A DNA stretch of 64,000 nt from Pectinatus frisingensis (GTDB taxonomy: Bacteria > Bacillota > Negativicutes > Selenomonadales > Selenomonadaceae): NCBI RefSeq assembly GCF_015732285.1, contig NZ_WIQU01000053.1, positions 39,401 to 103,400 of the forward strand. The letters are read 5' to 3'. Shown here one piece after another: positions 25,970-35,040 of this stretch (the first letter of the stretch is position 1; each line of letters begins with the position of its first letter). Below the pieces are notes generated by a model. It searched no databases, was not told the origin of the DNA, and saw nothing but the letters and a program-made list of their open reading frames with translations. The translations under genes were made by a program, and so were the position numbers.

Positions 25970-26854
25970 ATGGAAAAAGATTTTAATCATCAACGAAAAT
26001 TAATATATGACCGTTATGTGCGGTATTTGTTTATCGCCTGCGCAGCATTGATGACCATAATAATTTTTTCCATAATATTTTTTGTCGGAAAACAGGGGCT
26101 GATGACATTTCATGATGTCAGCCCTATTGAATTTTTTTTGACTGATAAATGGAATCCGTCAATCAATAAATATGGGGCATTGAGTTTTATATTGGGCTCT
26201 GTGGCAGTAACAATGCTGGCGATAGTTATTGGGACACCTTTGGGGCTTTTGGGCGCTGTATTTATGTCCAAGATAGCACCGCGTAAACTCAGAAATATTA
26301 TGCGTCCGGCTGTTGATTTATATGTGGCGATACCATCGGTGGTTTATGGTTATATTGGTCTTACTGTGCTTATACCATTAGTAAGAAATTTATTTGATGT
26401 CAATATGGGCTATGGTATTTTTGTGACAGCGGTAATATTGTCTGTGATGATTTTACCAACGATAATAAGCATTAGTGAAGATGCTTTGGATGGGGTGCCA
26501 AAACCTTTAGAAGAGGCATCTTTAGCATTGGGGGCAACTTATTGGCAGACTTTATATAAAGTCGTTGTACCTGCAGCCGCACCGGGAATACTGACGGCAG
26601 TTGTGCTGGCAATGGCCAGGGCAGTGGGAGAGACAATGGCTGTGCAGATGGTAATTGGTAATACACCGCTTTTACCGAAAAGCTTATTTACACCGACAGC
26701 AACCTTAACCAGTGATATTGTCATTGAAATGGGCAATACTCCCTTTGGTTCACCATGGGGAAACGCATTGTTTTTGATGGCTCTGGTTTTGCTTGTGGTT
26801 TCATTGTTGATGATTTTGCTGATAAAGCGTATCAGTGCCAGGAGGTATGCCTGA
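25970..26854 (+). CDS. pstC: Phosphate ABC transporter permease PstC
   Basis: 294 aa membrane permease with six hydrophobic segments. Pst-type coupling loop PLEEASLALGATYWQTLYKVVVPAAAPGILTAV and AMARAVGETMAVQMVIGN are characteristic; PstC-type VYGYIGLTVLIPLV precedes. It forms the channel with PstA. It follows pstS by 29 bp, and its TGA overlaps the pstA ATG by one base. Confidence 0.96.
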   Translation: MEKDFNHQRKLIYDRYVRYLFIACAALMTIIIFSIIFFVGKQGLMTFHDVSPIEFFLTDKWNPSINKYGALSFILGSVAVTMLAIVIGTPLGLLGAVFMSKIAPRKLRNIMRPAVDLYVAIPSVVYGYIGLTVLIPLVRNLFDVNMGYGIFVTAVILSVMILPTIISISEDALDGVPKPLEEASLALGATYWQTLYKVVVPAAAPGILTAVVLAMARAVGETMAVQMVIGNTPLLPKSLFTPTATLTSDIVIEMGNTPFGSPWGNALFLMALVLLVVSLLMILLIKRISARRYA

Positions 26855-27711
26855 TGAGTGCCAGATTGATAAATAAAATAGCTATGCTGATATTATGGCT
26901 GACCGGATTTTTCATCATTGCGCTGTTGTGTGTATTCTTGGGGTACATTTTATACAAGGGAGTGCCGGTGCTCTCGGTGCATTTTATATTCGGCAAATCA
27001 AGTGATATATTAGCAGGTGGCGGTGTAGGCGCACAATTGTTCAATTCATTTTATATGCTGTTTTTATCATTGCTGATTTCTGTACCTGTTGCTTTGGGAG
27101 CCGGTATTTATTTGGCTGAATATGCCAGAAACAATGTCGTGACAAAAATTATCAGGCTCAGTACGGAAAGTCTTGCTACAGTACCATCAATAGTACTGGG
27201 ACTTTTTGGTATGATCGTGTTTGTCAATATGGCCGGATTGGGATTCAGCATATTGAGCGGTACTTTTACTTTGGTACTTTTGAACTTACCGCTTTTAGTA
27301 AGAGTTACGGAAGAATCTATAAAACTTGTACCGCAGGCTTATCGTGAAGCCAGTTTGGCAATAGGAGCCACTAAGTGGCAGACAATTTATAAAGTAGTGT
27401 TGCCATCAGCACTAGCGGGGATTATTACCGGGATCATTTTGACTGCCGGACGTGCATTAGGTGAAACAGCTATTTTGATTTTTACAGCCGGTACGACAGT
27501 ATCAAGGTATATGTTTGATACTGATGTAATGGCTGCCGGTGAGACTTTAGCAGTGCATTTATGGTATTTGATGTCGGTAGGCCTGGTACCGGACAGAGGC
27601 TTGATTGCTGATGGTATTGGTGCCTTGCTCATAATTATGATTTTATTGTTTAACCTGGTGCTTACAATACCACTCAGGATAATTCAAAAACGCATGGGAA
27701 TAATAAAGTAA
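26854..27711 (+). CDS. pstA: Phosphate ABC transporter permease PstA
   Basis: 285 aa from ATG 26854, which has AGGAGG 8-9 nt ahead; a longer frame opening at 26755 lies inside pstC and is rejected. Six hydrophobic segments; coupling loop VPQAYREASLAIGATKWQTIYKVVLPSALAGIITG and GRALGETAILIFTAG identify PstA. Last gene of pstSCA; pstB is missing here and found at 20178. A strong terminator follows. Confidence 0.96.
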   Translation: MSARLINKIAMLILWLTGFFIIALLCVFLGYILYKGVPVLSVHFIFGKSSDILAGGGVGAQLFNSFYMLFLSLLISVPVALGAGIYLAEYARNNVVTKIIRLSTESLATVPSIVLGLFGMIVFVNMAGLGFSILSGTFTLVLLNLPLLVRVTEESIKLVPQAYREASLAIGATKWQTIYKVVLPSALAGIITGIILTAGRALGETAILIFTAGTTVSRYMFDTDVMAAGETLAVHLWYLMSVGLVPDRGLIADGIGALLIIMILLFNLVLTIPLRIIQKRMGIIK

Positions 27712-27724
27712 AACAATGAAAATA

Positions 27725-27765
27725 AAAAATGCAGCAAACGAAAATTAATCGCTTGCTGCATTTTT
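27725..27765. terminator. Bidirectional terminator between pstA and the flavodiiron gene
   Basis: AAAAATGCAGCAAACG (27725-27740) pairs with CGCTTGCTGCATTTTT (27750-27765) with one mismatch and a 9 nt loop. A and T runs on both sides suit both convergent genes. Confidence 0.88.
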
Positions 27766-27778
27766 CTGTTTTAAGGTA

Positions 27779-28945
27779 TTATTTTTGTAAAATGGTTTCT
27801 GTTATTTTTGTTAATTCGTCTTTGGCAGGAATATTTTTGATGCTTATTTTATCAAGCCATATTGAAAAACCGCACTTTTTAAGTTCATCTTCGACCTGGC
27901 CGATACTTTGTCCACCCCAGCCGTATGAACCAAAAGCAAAAGTGAGTCTGCTTTTGTTTTTAGGAGATAATCCCTTCAGATAACACAAAAAGGAAGCAAC
28001 TGTGGGCATCATATTATTGTTTAAAGTAGGAGACCCTACGGCAAGATATTTTTTTGTCAATATTTCAGTTACTATATCTGAAATATGGTTTTCTTTTAAG
28101 TCATAAAGCTGCGCGGGGATATTTCTACGAGTAAAGGCTTCAGTTATGGTTTTGGCCATTGTTTCGGTAGAATGCCACATACTGTCATAAACAATAACTG
28201 CTTCTTCGTTTGTTTCATCGGCAGACCATTTTTTATAATTGGCGATGATTTCGGCGATATGTTTTCGCCAAATTATACCATGTCCGGTAGCAATGGTTTC
28301 AATATCAAGATTGGCAACATCTTCAAGGGCTTTTTTTGCCTGACGATCGTAAAGCATCAAGATGTTGGCATAATATTTTTTTGCTTCATACATGAGAACG
28401 TTGAAATCAACTTGATCATCAAAACGCTGAACAGATGCAAAATGCTGACCAAAAGCATCATTAGAAAATAAAATTCTTTCTTCAGGACAATAAGTGAACA
28501 TACTATCCGGCCAGTGCAGCATCGGTACCGGAATAAACTGCAGGGTGCGGCTGCCAATATTGAGAGAATCGCCGGCTTTGACACCTGTATAATCCAAGTT
28601 ACCATAAAATTTTGGAATATTTTTCAAACCATTGGGAAAACAAGTATAAATTTTAGCATTAGGACATTTTGCCATAATACTGGGAATGGAGCCGGAGTGA
28701 TCCTGTTCAAGATGGTTGCAGATTATATAATCAATCTTTGCCGGATCAATGACGGAGCTTATCCGTTCCAATATTTCGTCGTGAAAGGTATCTTTTGCCG
28801 TATCAATCAGAGTTATTTTTTCATCAAGTATCAGATAAGCGTTATAAGAAGAACCTCTGCTGGTTTGATAGCCATGAAAATTGCGTAAATTCCAATCGAT
28901 AACACCTACCCAGTAAATCCCTTTTTTTATTTCAACTGCCTGCAT
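27779..28945 (-). CDS. fprA: Flavodiiron protein (A-type flavoprotein, FprA-like)
   Basis: 388 aa. Metallo-beta-lactamase-like domain with the diiron ligands H-x-E-x-D-H in CNHLEQDHSGSIP (about 78-90), His in MLHWPDSM and Asp in FSNDAFGQH, His in ATGHGIIW. A C-terminal flavodoxin domain with FMN loop VYDSMWHSTETMAKTI (about 252-267) follows. Such proteins reduce O2 to water or NO to N2O with electrons from rubredoxin, protecting anaerobes. No rubredoxin gene is adjacent. It has its own promoter candidate at 28995. Confidence 0.94.
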   Translation of the reverse strand: MQAVEIKKGIYWVGVIDWNLRNFHGYQTSRGSSYNAYLILDEKITLIDTAKDTFHDEILERISSVIDPAKIDYIICNHLEQDHSGSIPSIMAKCPNAKIYTCFPNGLKNIPKFYGNLDYTGVKAGDSLNIGSRTLQFIPVPMLHWPDSMFTYCPEERILFSNDAFGQHFASVQRFDDQVDFNVLMYEAKKYYANILMLYDRQAKKALEDVANLDIETIATGHGIIWRKHIAEIIANYKKWSADETNEEAVIVYDSMWHSTETMAKTITEAFTRRNIPAQLYDLKENHISDIVTEILTKKYLAVGSPTLNNNMMPTVASFLCYLKGLSPKNKSRLTFAFGSYGWGGQSIGQVEDELKKCGFSIWLDKISIKNIPAKDELTKITETILQK

Positions 28946-28994
28946 AGTAATCCTGCCTTTCTAATATAAGATATAAAAATAATATATTATTATT

Positions 28995-29023
28995 ATTATA
29001 ACACCGCTAATGAATAGATACAA
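28995..29023 (-). promoter_or_regulatory. Sigma-A promoter candidate of the flavodiiron gene
   Basis: On the minus strand TTGTAT (29023-29018), a 17 bp spacer and a perfect TATAAT (29000-28995), about 50 bp before ATG 28945. Confidence 0.65.
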
Positions 29024-29046
29024 TTAATCAATATATTGGCATTGGG

Positions 29047-30426
29047 CTAATGTACATCAGGTGTATCATAAAACATTTTCAGTTCATCATCACTGATGTC
29101 CACATCGACTGAACCAGCATTTTCAGCTGCTGTTTCGATAATACGCTGCCAGTCAGCATTGATTGTCCGTCCCATAATTTCTTTACCATTGTCATCCAAG
29201 TGCAGTCCGTCCAAGGCATATTCAGTAGGCAGTACATCAGGTGGAGTCGGAAAATCGGCCGCTGTATCAATATAAAGCTGTGTGCGGATATAAGCATTGA
29301 CTTTATTAAATTCATCAGCCCAGCCGGACGCTGTACCTTCATTGAATATTTTTTTTATGTTGATTGGATTTATTGGCGGTAATGTTAATAATACAGGCGT
29401 TATGTGATTTTGATAACATTTTTGCTGCAGCATTTTTAAGCCGACAATGATTTTATCGGCCGGTACACCTGCCCGCAGGCTGTTGCTGGCTCCCATTATG
29501 ATTAAATATTTGGGTGCAAACGGCAGGACATCTTTATCAAATCGGTTTACCATCCTTTCAATGGTATCACCACTTTCTGATAAATTTATTGTAGGGAAAT
29601 TGAGATAATGGGCATAGCTGAATTCAAAATCTGCCGGACTGTATGACATATGTCCTCCCCCATGGCTGATGCTGTCACCAAAGATACCGACATTGTAATG
29701 GGCAGCCGGATCATTACTGAATTTTTCAGTTCGTGAGTAGTCACCTACAGGCTGTCCGCTGTCATCAAGTCCGCGTACCCGCCAATAATATGTGCCAATG
29801 CGGGGAAATGGGTCATAATATTCACAGGCGAAGTCTATGGTATGGGAATAGACTGGTTGCGATGAGTCAGTATTGTTAGTTTCCGGCGGAGAAGACAGTA
29901 TTTCTATTTCGAATTTGCTGGCACCGGCATTAGGTATCCATTGGTAAACCGGATATAAAAGGACACTGCCGTTGCCTGAGTCATAATCAGCGTTAGGAAT
30001 TGGTGAATTTATTTTAGTGGGATGATTGTCAGTATACAAAACTTCCATAGAAGAAAAATTAGTAATCGGCCTGTTGTCGATATCCATTGCGCGAACCCGC
30101 CAATACAGCGTTGTTGGGACATCATGGTCAAGATTTTTCAAATTAAGATTAAAAGCATTTATAAATACCTGATTAGTGAAGTAAACATGTTCAGGTGAAG
30201 GCGCATTAATTTTTAGGTCCGTAGGAATTTTGTTAAAAACTTCCAGCTCATAGTAAACAGCCTGAGTGTTTTTATTCCATGCCAAAAGAGGTGCATCGGA
30301 AGCAGGTACAGCCTGGGTATAATGTGTACTTATTTCCGGTGCGGGATAAAGCTGTCGGAAGCTGTAAGCATCGCCTGATAAAACAGCAATAATGCTGAGT
30401 ACCAGAAAAAAAATCGTATACTTCAT
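29047..30426 (-). CDS. Secreted SGNH/GDSL hydrolase with fibronectin III-like repeats
   Basis: 459 aa. A signal peptide (about 1-22, ending near GDAYS) indicates export. Residues about 25-230 form two related beta-rich modules, each ending in YYWRVRGLD/LYWRVRAMD with tryptophan spacing as in fibronectin III-like domains. The C-terminal half is an SGNH hydrolase: GIFGDSISHGGGH with the catalytic Ser (about 249), an Asn block IIMGASNSL, and the Asp/His pair in LDGLHLDDNG. Substrate unknown; such enzymes deacylate lipids, glycans or cell-wall polysaccharide. ATG follows GGGAGGGG. 67 bp behind the HAD gene. Confidence 0.82.
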   Translation of the reverse strand: MKYTIFFLVLSIIAVLSGDAYSFRQLYPAPEISTHYTQAVPASDAPLLAWNKNTQAVYYELEVFNKIPTDLKINAPSPEHVYFTNQVFINAFNLNLKNLDHDVPTTLYWRVRAMDIDNRPITNFSSMEVLYTDNHPTKINSPIPNADYDSGNGSVLLYPVYQWIPNAGASKFEIEILSSPPETNNTDSSQPVYSHTIDFACEYYDPFPRIGTYYWRVRGLDDSGQPVGDYSRTEKFSNDPAAHYNVGIFGDSISHGGGHMSYSPADFEFSYAHYLNFPTINLSESGDTIERMVNRFDKDVLPFAPKYLIIMGASNSLRAGVPADKIIVGLKMLQQKCYQNHITPVLLTLPPINPINIKKIFNEGTASGWADEFNKVNAYIRTQLYIDTAADFPTPPDVLPTEYALDGLHLDDNGKEIMGRTINADWQRIIETAAENAGSVDVDISDDELKMFYDTPDVH

Positions 30427-30493
30427 AAACTGCCCCTCCCTTCAGCGGGCATTGAAACAATGAGAAAATGAGAATAAGATGCGGTCAAATATT

Positions 30494-31312
30494 CTAAAGT
30501 GCATATTTTTCAATAGCGATGGCTACACCATCATCTGCGTTGCTGACAGTGCTGTACTTAGCGGCTTTTTTAGCTTCGAATACGGCGTTTGCCATAGCCA
30601 CTGAATAACCGGCATATTCCAGCATTGACACGTCATTGCTGCCATCACCGATAGCCATTACTTCGTCCGCTGCGGCGTGGAGCATTTGAGCCAGCTTGGA
30701 TAAGGCTGTTCCCTTGCTGGCAGTCATACTGTTGAACTCCAGGTTAGCTTCTGTGGAGCCGGTCATTATTGCCGGCAAATCTTTGCACTTGGTACGGATA
30801 TCCTCATAATTATCGGATTGGTTAAAAAAAGCATTTAATTTATATATCGGCTTTTGCCAGTCCTTACGGAATAAGGCTTTAAGATTATCAAGCGGTGTAC
30901 GTGTGTCCTTGACAAGCTGAACGAATTGCTTTGGTACATATTTTACTGCATGCTCGTAACATGATCGAGACGTGTATATTTGCTCATTGGTATATACCTC
31001 AAACATCACTGGATATTCCCGTACGATTCGGTAAATTGTGTTGGCGGCAGAAAAGGACAAGGGATCAGATAAAATAGTCTTATCAGCTTGTTTATCATAT
31101 ATTTTGCAGCCATTGCCATTTATGAAATACCGGATATCGGGCAGCTGATTTATAATAGGCAGCAACTCTGTATTGCAGCGGCCGGTGCAGACTGCCACGG
31201 CGATGCCTTTTTCCCGGGCTTTATGTATTGCTGCGTGATTCCTTTGCGATACTATATTTTCGTTATTCAGTGTAGTTCCGTCCATGTCAAGGGCGATTAA
31301 TTTTACTGCCAT
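30494..31312 (-). CDS. HAD-superfamily Cof-type sugar/nucleotide phosphatase
   Basis: 272 aa. Catalytic motif I IALDMDGTTLNNEN (Asp nucleophile and acid Asp), motif II VCTGR, motif III Lys in SKGTALSKL, motif IV MAIGDGSNDVSML. The C2-type cap between about 85 and 190 marks the Cof/YbjI group, cytosolic phosphatases of sugar phosphates, flavin precursors or similar. Substrate unassigned. AAAGGAG lies 7 nt before the ATG. Confidence 0.93.
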   Translation of the reverse strand: MAVKLIALDMDGTTLNNENIVSQRNHAAIHKAREKGIAVAVCTGRCNTELLPIINQLPDIRYFINGNGCKIYDKQADKTILSDPLSFSAANTIYRIVREYPVMFEVYTNEQIYTSRSCYEHAVKYVPKQFVQLVKDTRTPLDNLKALFRKDWQKPIYKLNAFFNQSDNYEDIRTKCKDLPAIMTGSTEANLEFNSMTASKGTALSKLAQMLHAAADEVMAIGDGSNDVSMLEYAGYSVAMANAVFEAKKAAKYSTVSNADDGVAIAIEKYAL

Positions 31313-31355
31313 TGTGTGACTCCTTTCACATCTAATATTTTATGATTATGATAAT

Positions 31356-31425
31356 ATTTTACAATAAATAGTATGCATTGGCAATGACACGAAAAATTGA
31401 AAATAACGTGACTTTTTGCTATACT
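31356..31425. promoter_or_regulatory. Back-to-back sigma-A promoters for the HAD and LCP genes
   Basis: Minus strand: TTGCCA (31384-31379), 17 bp, TAAAAT (31361-31356), driving the HAD gene. Plus strand: TTGAAA (31397-31402), 17 bp, TATACT (31420-31425), driving the LCP gene and leaving a leader of about 150 nt. Confidence 0.65.
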
Positions 31426-31585
31426 AAATTTTGTTTATATATGCAGATTTTATTTGATAATAATAAACGGATATTAAGCCGGTAAAATAGAATTCAGATA
31501 GAGAATTGATATTTAATCTATATGTTTTGCAAACCAGTATTAGAATATTGTGGATATTAATATGAAAATCATGGGGAATTAATAA

Positions 31586-32893
31586 TTGGAACAAAAGAAA
31601 ATAAAGTATAAACGAAGTTATCATCGCGTTATAATGCTGGGTATTATTTTGCTGATGATGGTTGCAGCGGCTATGGCTTATGCCTTTACCAGATATAGTA
31701 CAACTAAAAATACTTTGGGACAAGCCGGCAATGAAAAAACAACGATAATGGTAATGGGAGTGGACAGTCGGAATGACGATGTGGGGCGCAGTGATACTTT
31801 GATGGTATTTACTGTTGATGAAAAAAAAGATGATGTATCTGTGCTGTCAATACCGCGCGATACCCGGGTTAAGATAGATGGACATAATTACGACAAAATA
31901 AATCATGCCTATGCTTATGGGGGACATCAGCTGACGCAAAAAGCGGTCGAAGACCTGCTGGATGTTCCAATGAATTATTATGTATTGATAAACATTCAGT
32001 CATTCGCCAAAATTATTGATGCTATCGGCGGTGTGGATATTGATGTGGAAAAAAGAATGTACTATGATGATCCGTGGGATGATAATGGTGGTCTGCATAT
32101 TGATTTATATCCGGGAATGCAGCATATGGATGGGAAAAAAGCCATTGAATATGTACGCTTCCGGGATGGTGAGGGAGACATTGGCAGGATAGCCCGTCAA
32201 CAGCATTTTATAAAGGCTGTTCTGGCTAAAGTACTGACGCCGGCTGTTTTGCCTAAGATACCGGAGATAATCAAGGAAGTCAGTTCAACAGTAAAGACAA
32301 ATTTGTCTTTTACTGATATGCTAAAATTTGCCAGGCTGCTACCGGGGATGAAAGATGGTGGCGTCACATCATCGATGCTTCCTGGTAAACCAGCTTACAT
32401 TGATGATGTGAGTTACTGGCTGCCTGATATTGAAGAGTTGCGCCGCAATATGGCAGAGACAATGGATGTTGTGATGACAAGTCAGATGGAAGCCGATGCA
32501 CAGCAAACAGCTGAAGAATATAATAAATCGCTGCCTGATGGTTTAAAGCTGCTCAGTAAGGGACCTGAAAAAAAAGTAAACAACAGCGATGCTGTCGAAA
32601 ATAATACTGAGAAAAAAGATAGTCCGATGAAACCGGAAGATATTACTGTTATGGTGATAAATTCCAGCGGAATAAATGGCGCGGGGGCGACTGTAGCTGA
32701 ACAGCTGCAGCGTAAGGGTTTTAAAATTTCAAGTGTTGAAACTGGCCGCACTTCATCTAATCAGCAGACGAAAATCATGACTAATGACAACGCTGTAAAT
32801 CTGTTCTATGGAATGTCATTCCCCTGTGTAATTATGACTGGCAGCGGTACAGGCCAGGCTGTAGTAAATATTGGCAGGGACTATAGAAGATAG
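31586..32893 (+). CDS. LytR-CpsA-Psr (LCP) family protein with LytR C-terminal domain
   Basis: 435 aa. A short cytoplasmic basic tail and one TM helix (about 13-33) place the rest outside. LCP catalytic domain about 50-230: VMGVDSRNDDVGRSDTLMVFTVDEKKDDVSVLSIPRDTRVKIDG with the Arg/Asp polyprenyl-phosphate site, NHAYAYGG, and YVRFRDGEGDIGRIARQQHFI. LytR_C domain about 345-435 (VMVINSSGINGAGATVAEQLQRKGFKI). LCP proteins transfer lipid-linked glycopolymers onto peptidoglycan or proteins. Start codon is TTG at 31586 with GGGGAA upstream. Relevant to the glycan cluster at the right end, but not linked to it. Confidence 0.92.
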   Translation: MEQKKIKYKRSYHRVIMLGIILLMMVAAAMAYAFTRYSTTKNTLGQAGNEKTTIMVMGVDSRNDDVGRSDTLMVFTVDEKKDDVSVLSIPRDTRVKIDGHNYDKINHAYAYGGHQLTQKAVEDLLDVPMNYYVLINIQSFAKIIDAIGGVDIDVEKRMYYDDPWDDNGGLHIDLYPGMQHMDGKKAIEYVRFRDGEGDIGRIARQQHFIKAVLAKVLTPAVLPKIPEIIKEVSSTVKTNLSFTDMLKFARLLPGMKDGGVTSSMLPGKPAYIDDVSYWLPDIEELRRNMAETMDVVMTSQMEADAQQTAEEYNKSLPDGLKLLSKGPEKKVNNSDAVENNTEKKDSPMKPEDITVMVINSSGINGAGATVAEQLQRKGFKISSVETGRTSSNQQTKIMTNDNAVNLFYGMSFPCVIMTGSGTGQAVVNIGRDYRR

Positions 32894-32998
32894 CATATGC
32901 AGGTGGCGAAAGCTTATCATATAATTTGATTTGAAAATGATTTTAGCTATCATGAGATGCAGCAGTACGACAAATAAATTTAAGTTAGGATATAAAAA

Positions 32999-34933
32999 TT
33001 GAACACATTACATATACAAGATCTAGCGAAGGCATTTGGTATAAGACAACTATTTAATGGAGTGACATTTGACATTGACAAAGGTGATAAAATTGGCCTT
33101 ATCGGTGCCAACGGTGTTGGTAAAACAACACTTCTTAACTGCATCATGGGGATAGAAGACTATGACGGCGGTATTATTAAACTGGATCCAGCTGACCGAA
33201 TAGGGTATGTTCAGCAGCAGGCTGAATTTACCGGTGCAACGCTATATGATGAATTCCTTACTGCTTTTGAAGATGTGTTATTATTGGGCGGCAGGAAAAG
33301 TCAATTGGAGAAAGCTATTGATACGGCGGCGCAGACAAATACATCGCTTGATGATGTAGTACATGAATATGCGAAAGTCGCTGAGGAGTTTGAGCGTCGC
33401 GGTGGTTATGAATATGAAAATGATATTCGCCGGATTGCTTTTGGATTAGGTTTTAGTGAAGCCGAACTGCATAAATCACCGTTGAATTTTTCCGGTGGAC
33501 AAAAGACACGTATCTGTCTGGCTAAGGCACTTTTGCGTGAACCGGATTTCCTTTTTCTTGATGAACCTACAAATCATCTTGATATTTCCATGATTGAATG
33601 GCTGGAAGATTTTTTGAAGGATTATAAGGGCGGAGTACTGATGATTTCTCATGACCGTTTTTTCCTTGATAAGGTAACTACTTCGATAATGGAACTGGTA
33701 AATGGGAAAATAGATAAATATGAGGGTAATTATACCCGGGCTCTGCAGGTGCGTAACGAACGTCGGGCAGCATTGGAATCAGCTTTTATCAAGCAGCAGG
33801 AACATATAAAAAAGACAGAAGAATATATTCGGCGTTATAAAGCCGGAATAAAATCAAAACAAGCTCGCGGACGAGAAAAGCAGTTGAATCGCCTGGAAAG
33901 AATTATTCTGCCGCCTGATGCCAGCGGTTTTAATTATTTTTTATTTAACCCTCCAGTCGAATGCGCTCAGAAAGTATTGGAAGTCGAAGATGCCGCTTTT
34001 TCTTTTGGTACGGAAAATGTATTTAGAAATATTTCATTGACAGTAAGAAAAGGTGACGGGGCTGCATTGGTAGGACCAAACGGAGTGGGCAAGACCACGC
34101 TGTTAAAGTTGGTAGTCGGTGAGTTAGAGCCTGACAGTGGTCGGATAAAGATTGGCAGCCGGGTAAAAATAGGTTATTTTTCCCAGTATCATGATGAACT
34201 TAGCGGGGAAAATAATGTTTTGCGGGAAATAACCGATAATTATGGTGTTACTGATGAGCAGGCCCGAAATTACCTGGGGACTTTTCTATTTAGAAGTGAT
34301 GATGTCTATAAAATAGTAGCTGATTTATCAGGCGGAGAAAAATCGCGACTGGCATTGTTAAAGCTCATGATGGATGGGGCAAATTTTATAATTCTCGATG
34401 AACCTACCAACCATCTTGATATACCAGCCCGTGAGGCAGTGGAGAAAGCATTGATGTCTTTTCCAGGAACTTTTTTAGTCGTGTCGCATGATCGTTATTT
34501 TTTAGATAAAGTAACTAATTGTACTTATGAGATGGAAGATGGCAGCTTGACGCAATATGATGGGAATTATAGTTATTATCGTTTAAAAAAAAGCGAAAAT
34601 ATTAGGGCAATGGATATCGATAATGGGAAGATATCAAAAGACGCTAAATCAGCTAAAAGCAATAATAAAAAAAACACAGAAAAAATTAAAACCGGTGTAA
34701 AAGAAAATCATAGTATTGCTTTTGCCAGTGAAGATAAAAAACAACAGCTGCAGCAACGTTGTGAAGCACAGATTGCCATGCTGGAGGTCGAATTAAAGGG
34801 ACTGGAACGAGAAATGAATGATCCGCTGAAACAGCAGGACCTTCAGGAAAGTCAGAAAATAGCGCGTGACTACGCAGCCAAGCAGCAGGAAATAGATGCA
34901 AAATACCAGGAATGGGATAAGCTGCTGGAATGA
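32999..34933 (+). CDS. ABC-F family ATPase (Uup/YdiF-like)
   Basis: 644 aa soluble protein with two ABC domains and no membrane part. Walker A GANGVGKTTLL and GPNGVGKTTLL; signatures FSGGQKTR and LSGGEKSR; Walker B FLFLDEPTNHLD and FIILDEPTNHLD. The linker between domains (about 245-320, rich in Lys/Arg/Glu) is the P-site tRNA interaction motif region. A charged coiled coil (about 590-644) forms the C-terminus. ABC-F proteins act on the ribosome, relieving stalls or giving antibiotic resistance; this YdiF-like type is usually housekeeping. Start TTG 32999 with TAGGA about 8 nt upstream. Confidence 0.92.
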   Translation: MNTLHIQDLAKAFGIRQLFNGVTFDIDKGDKIGLIGANGVGKTTLLNCIMGIEDYDGGIIKLDPADRIGYVQQQAEFTGATLYDEFLTAFEDVLLLGGRKSQLEKAIDTAAQTNTSLDDVVHEYAKVAEEFERRGGYEYENDIRRIAFGLGFSEAELHKSPLNFSGGQKTRICLAKALLREPDFLFLDEPTNHLDISMIEWLEDFLKDYKGGVLMISHDRFFLDKVTTSIMELVNGKIDKYEGNYTRALQVRNERRAALESAFIKQQEHIKKTEEYIRRYKAGIKSKQARGREKQLNRLERIILPPDASGFNYFLFNPPVECAQKVLEVEDAAFSFGTENVFRNISLTVRKGDGAALVGPNGVGKTTLLKLVVGELEPDSGRIKIGSRVKIGYFSQYHDELSGENNVLREITDNYGVTDEQARNYLGTFLFRSDDVYKIVADLSGGEKSRLALLKLMMDGANFIILDEPTNHLDIPAREAVEKALMSFPGTFLVVSHDRYFLDKVTNCTYEMEDGSLTQYDGNYSYYRLKKSENIRAMDIDNGKISKDAKSAKSNNKKNTEKIKTGVKENHSIAFASEDKKQQLQQRCEAQIAMLEVELKGLEREMNDPLKQQDLQESQKIARDYAAKQQEIDAKYQEWDKLLE

Positions 34934-35040
34934 TATAAAAAAAATGGTATAAATGGTTATCTTTTTATTGTTTTTTCTCTGCACCAAAGAAAAGATAGTA
35001 CAAAAGGTAGTATAAATATATTATTAATCAGGGAAAAATT

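Noticed and set aside
26755..26853. Longer start for pstA
   Set aside because: It would lie inside pstC; the ATG at 26854 has AGGAGG and a one-base overlap with the pstC stop.
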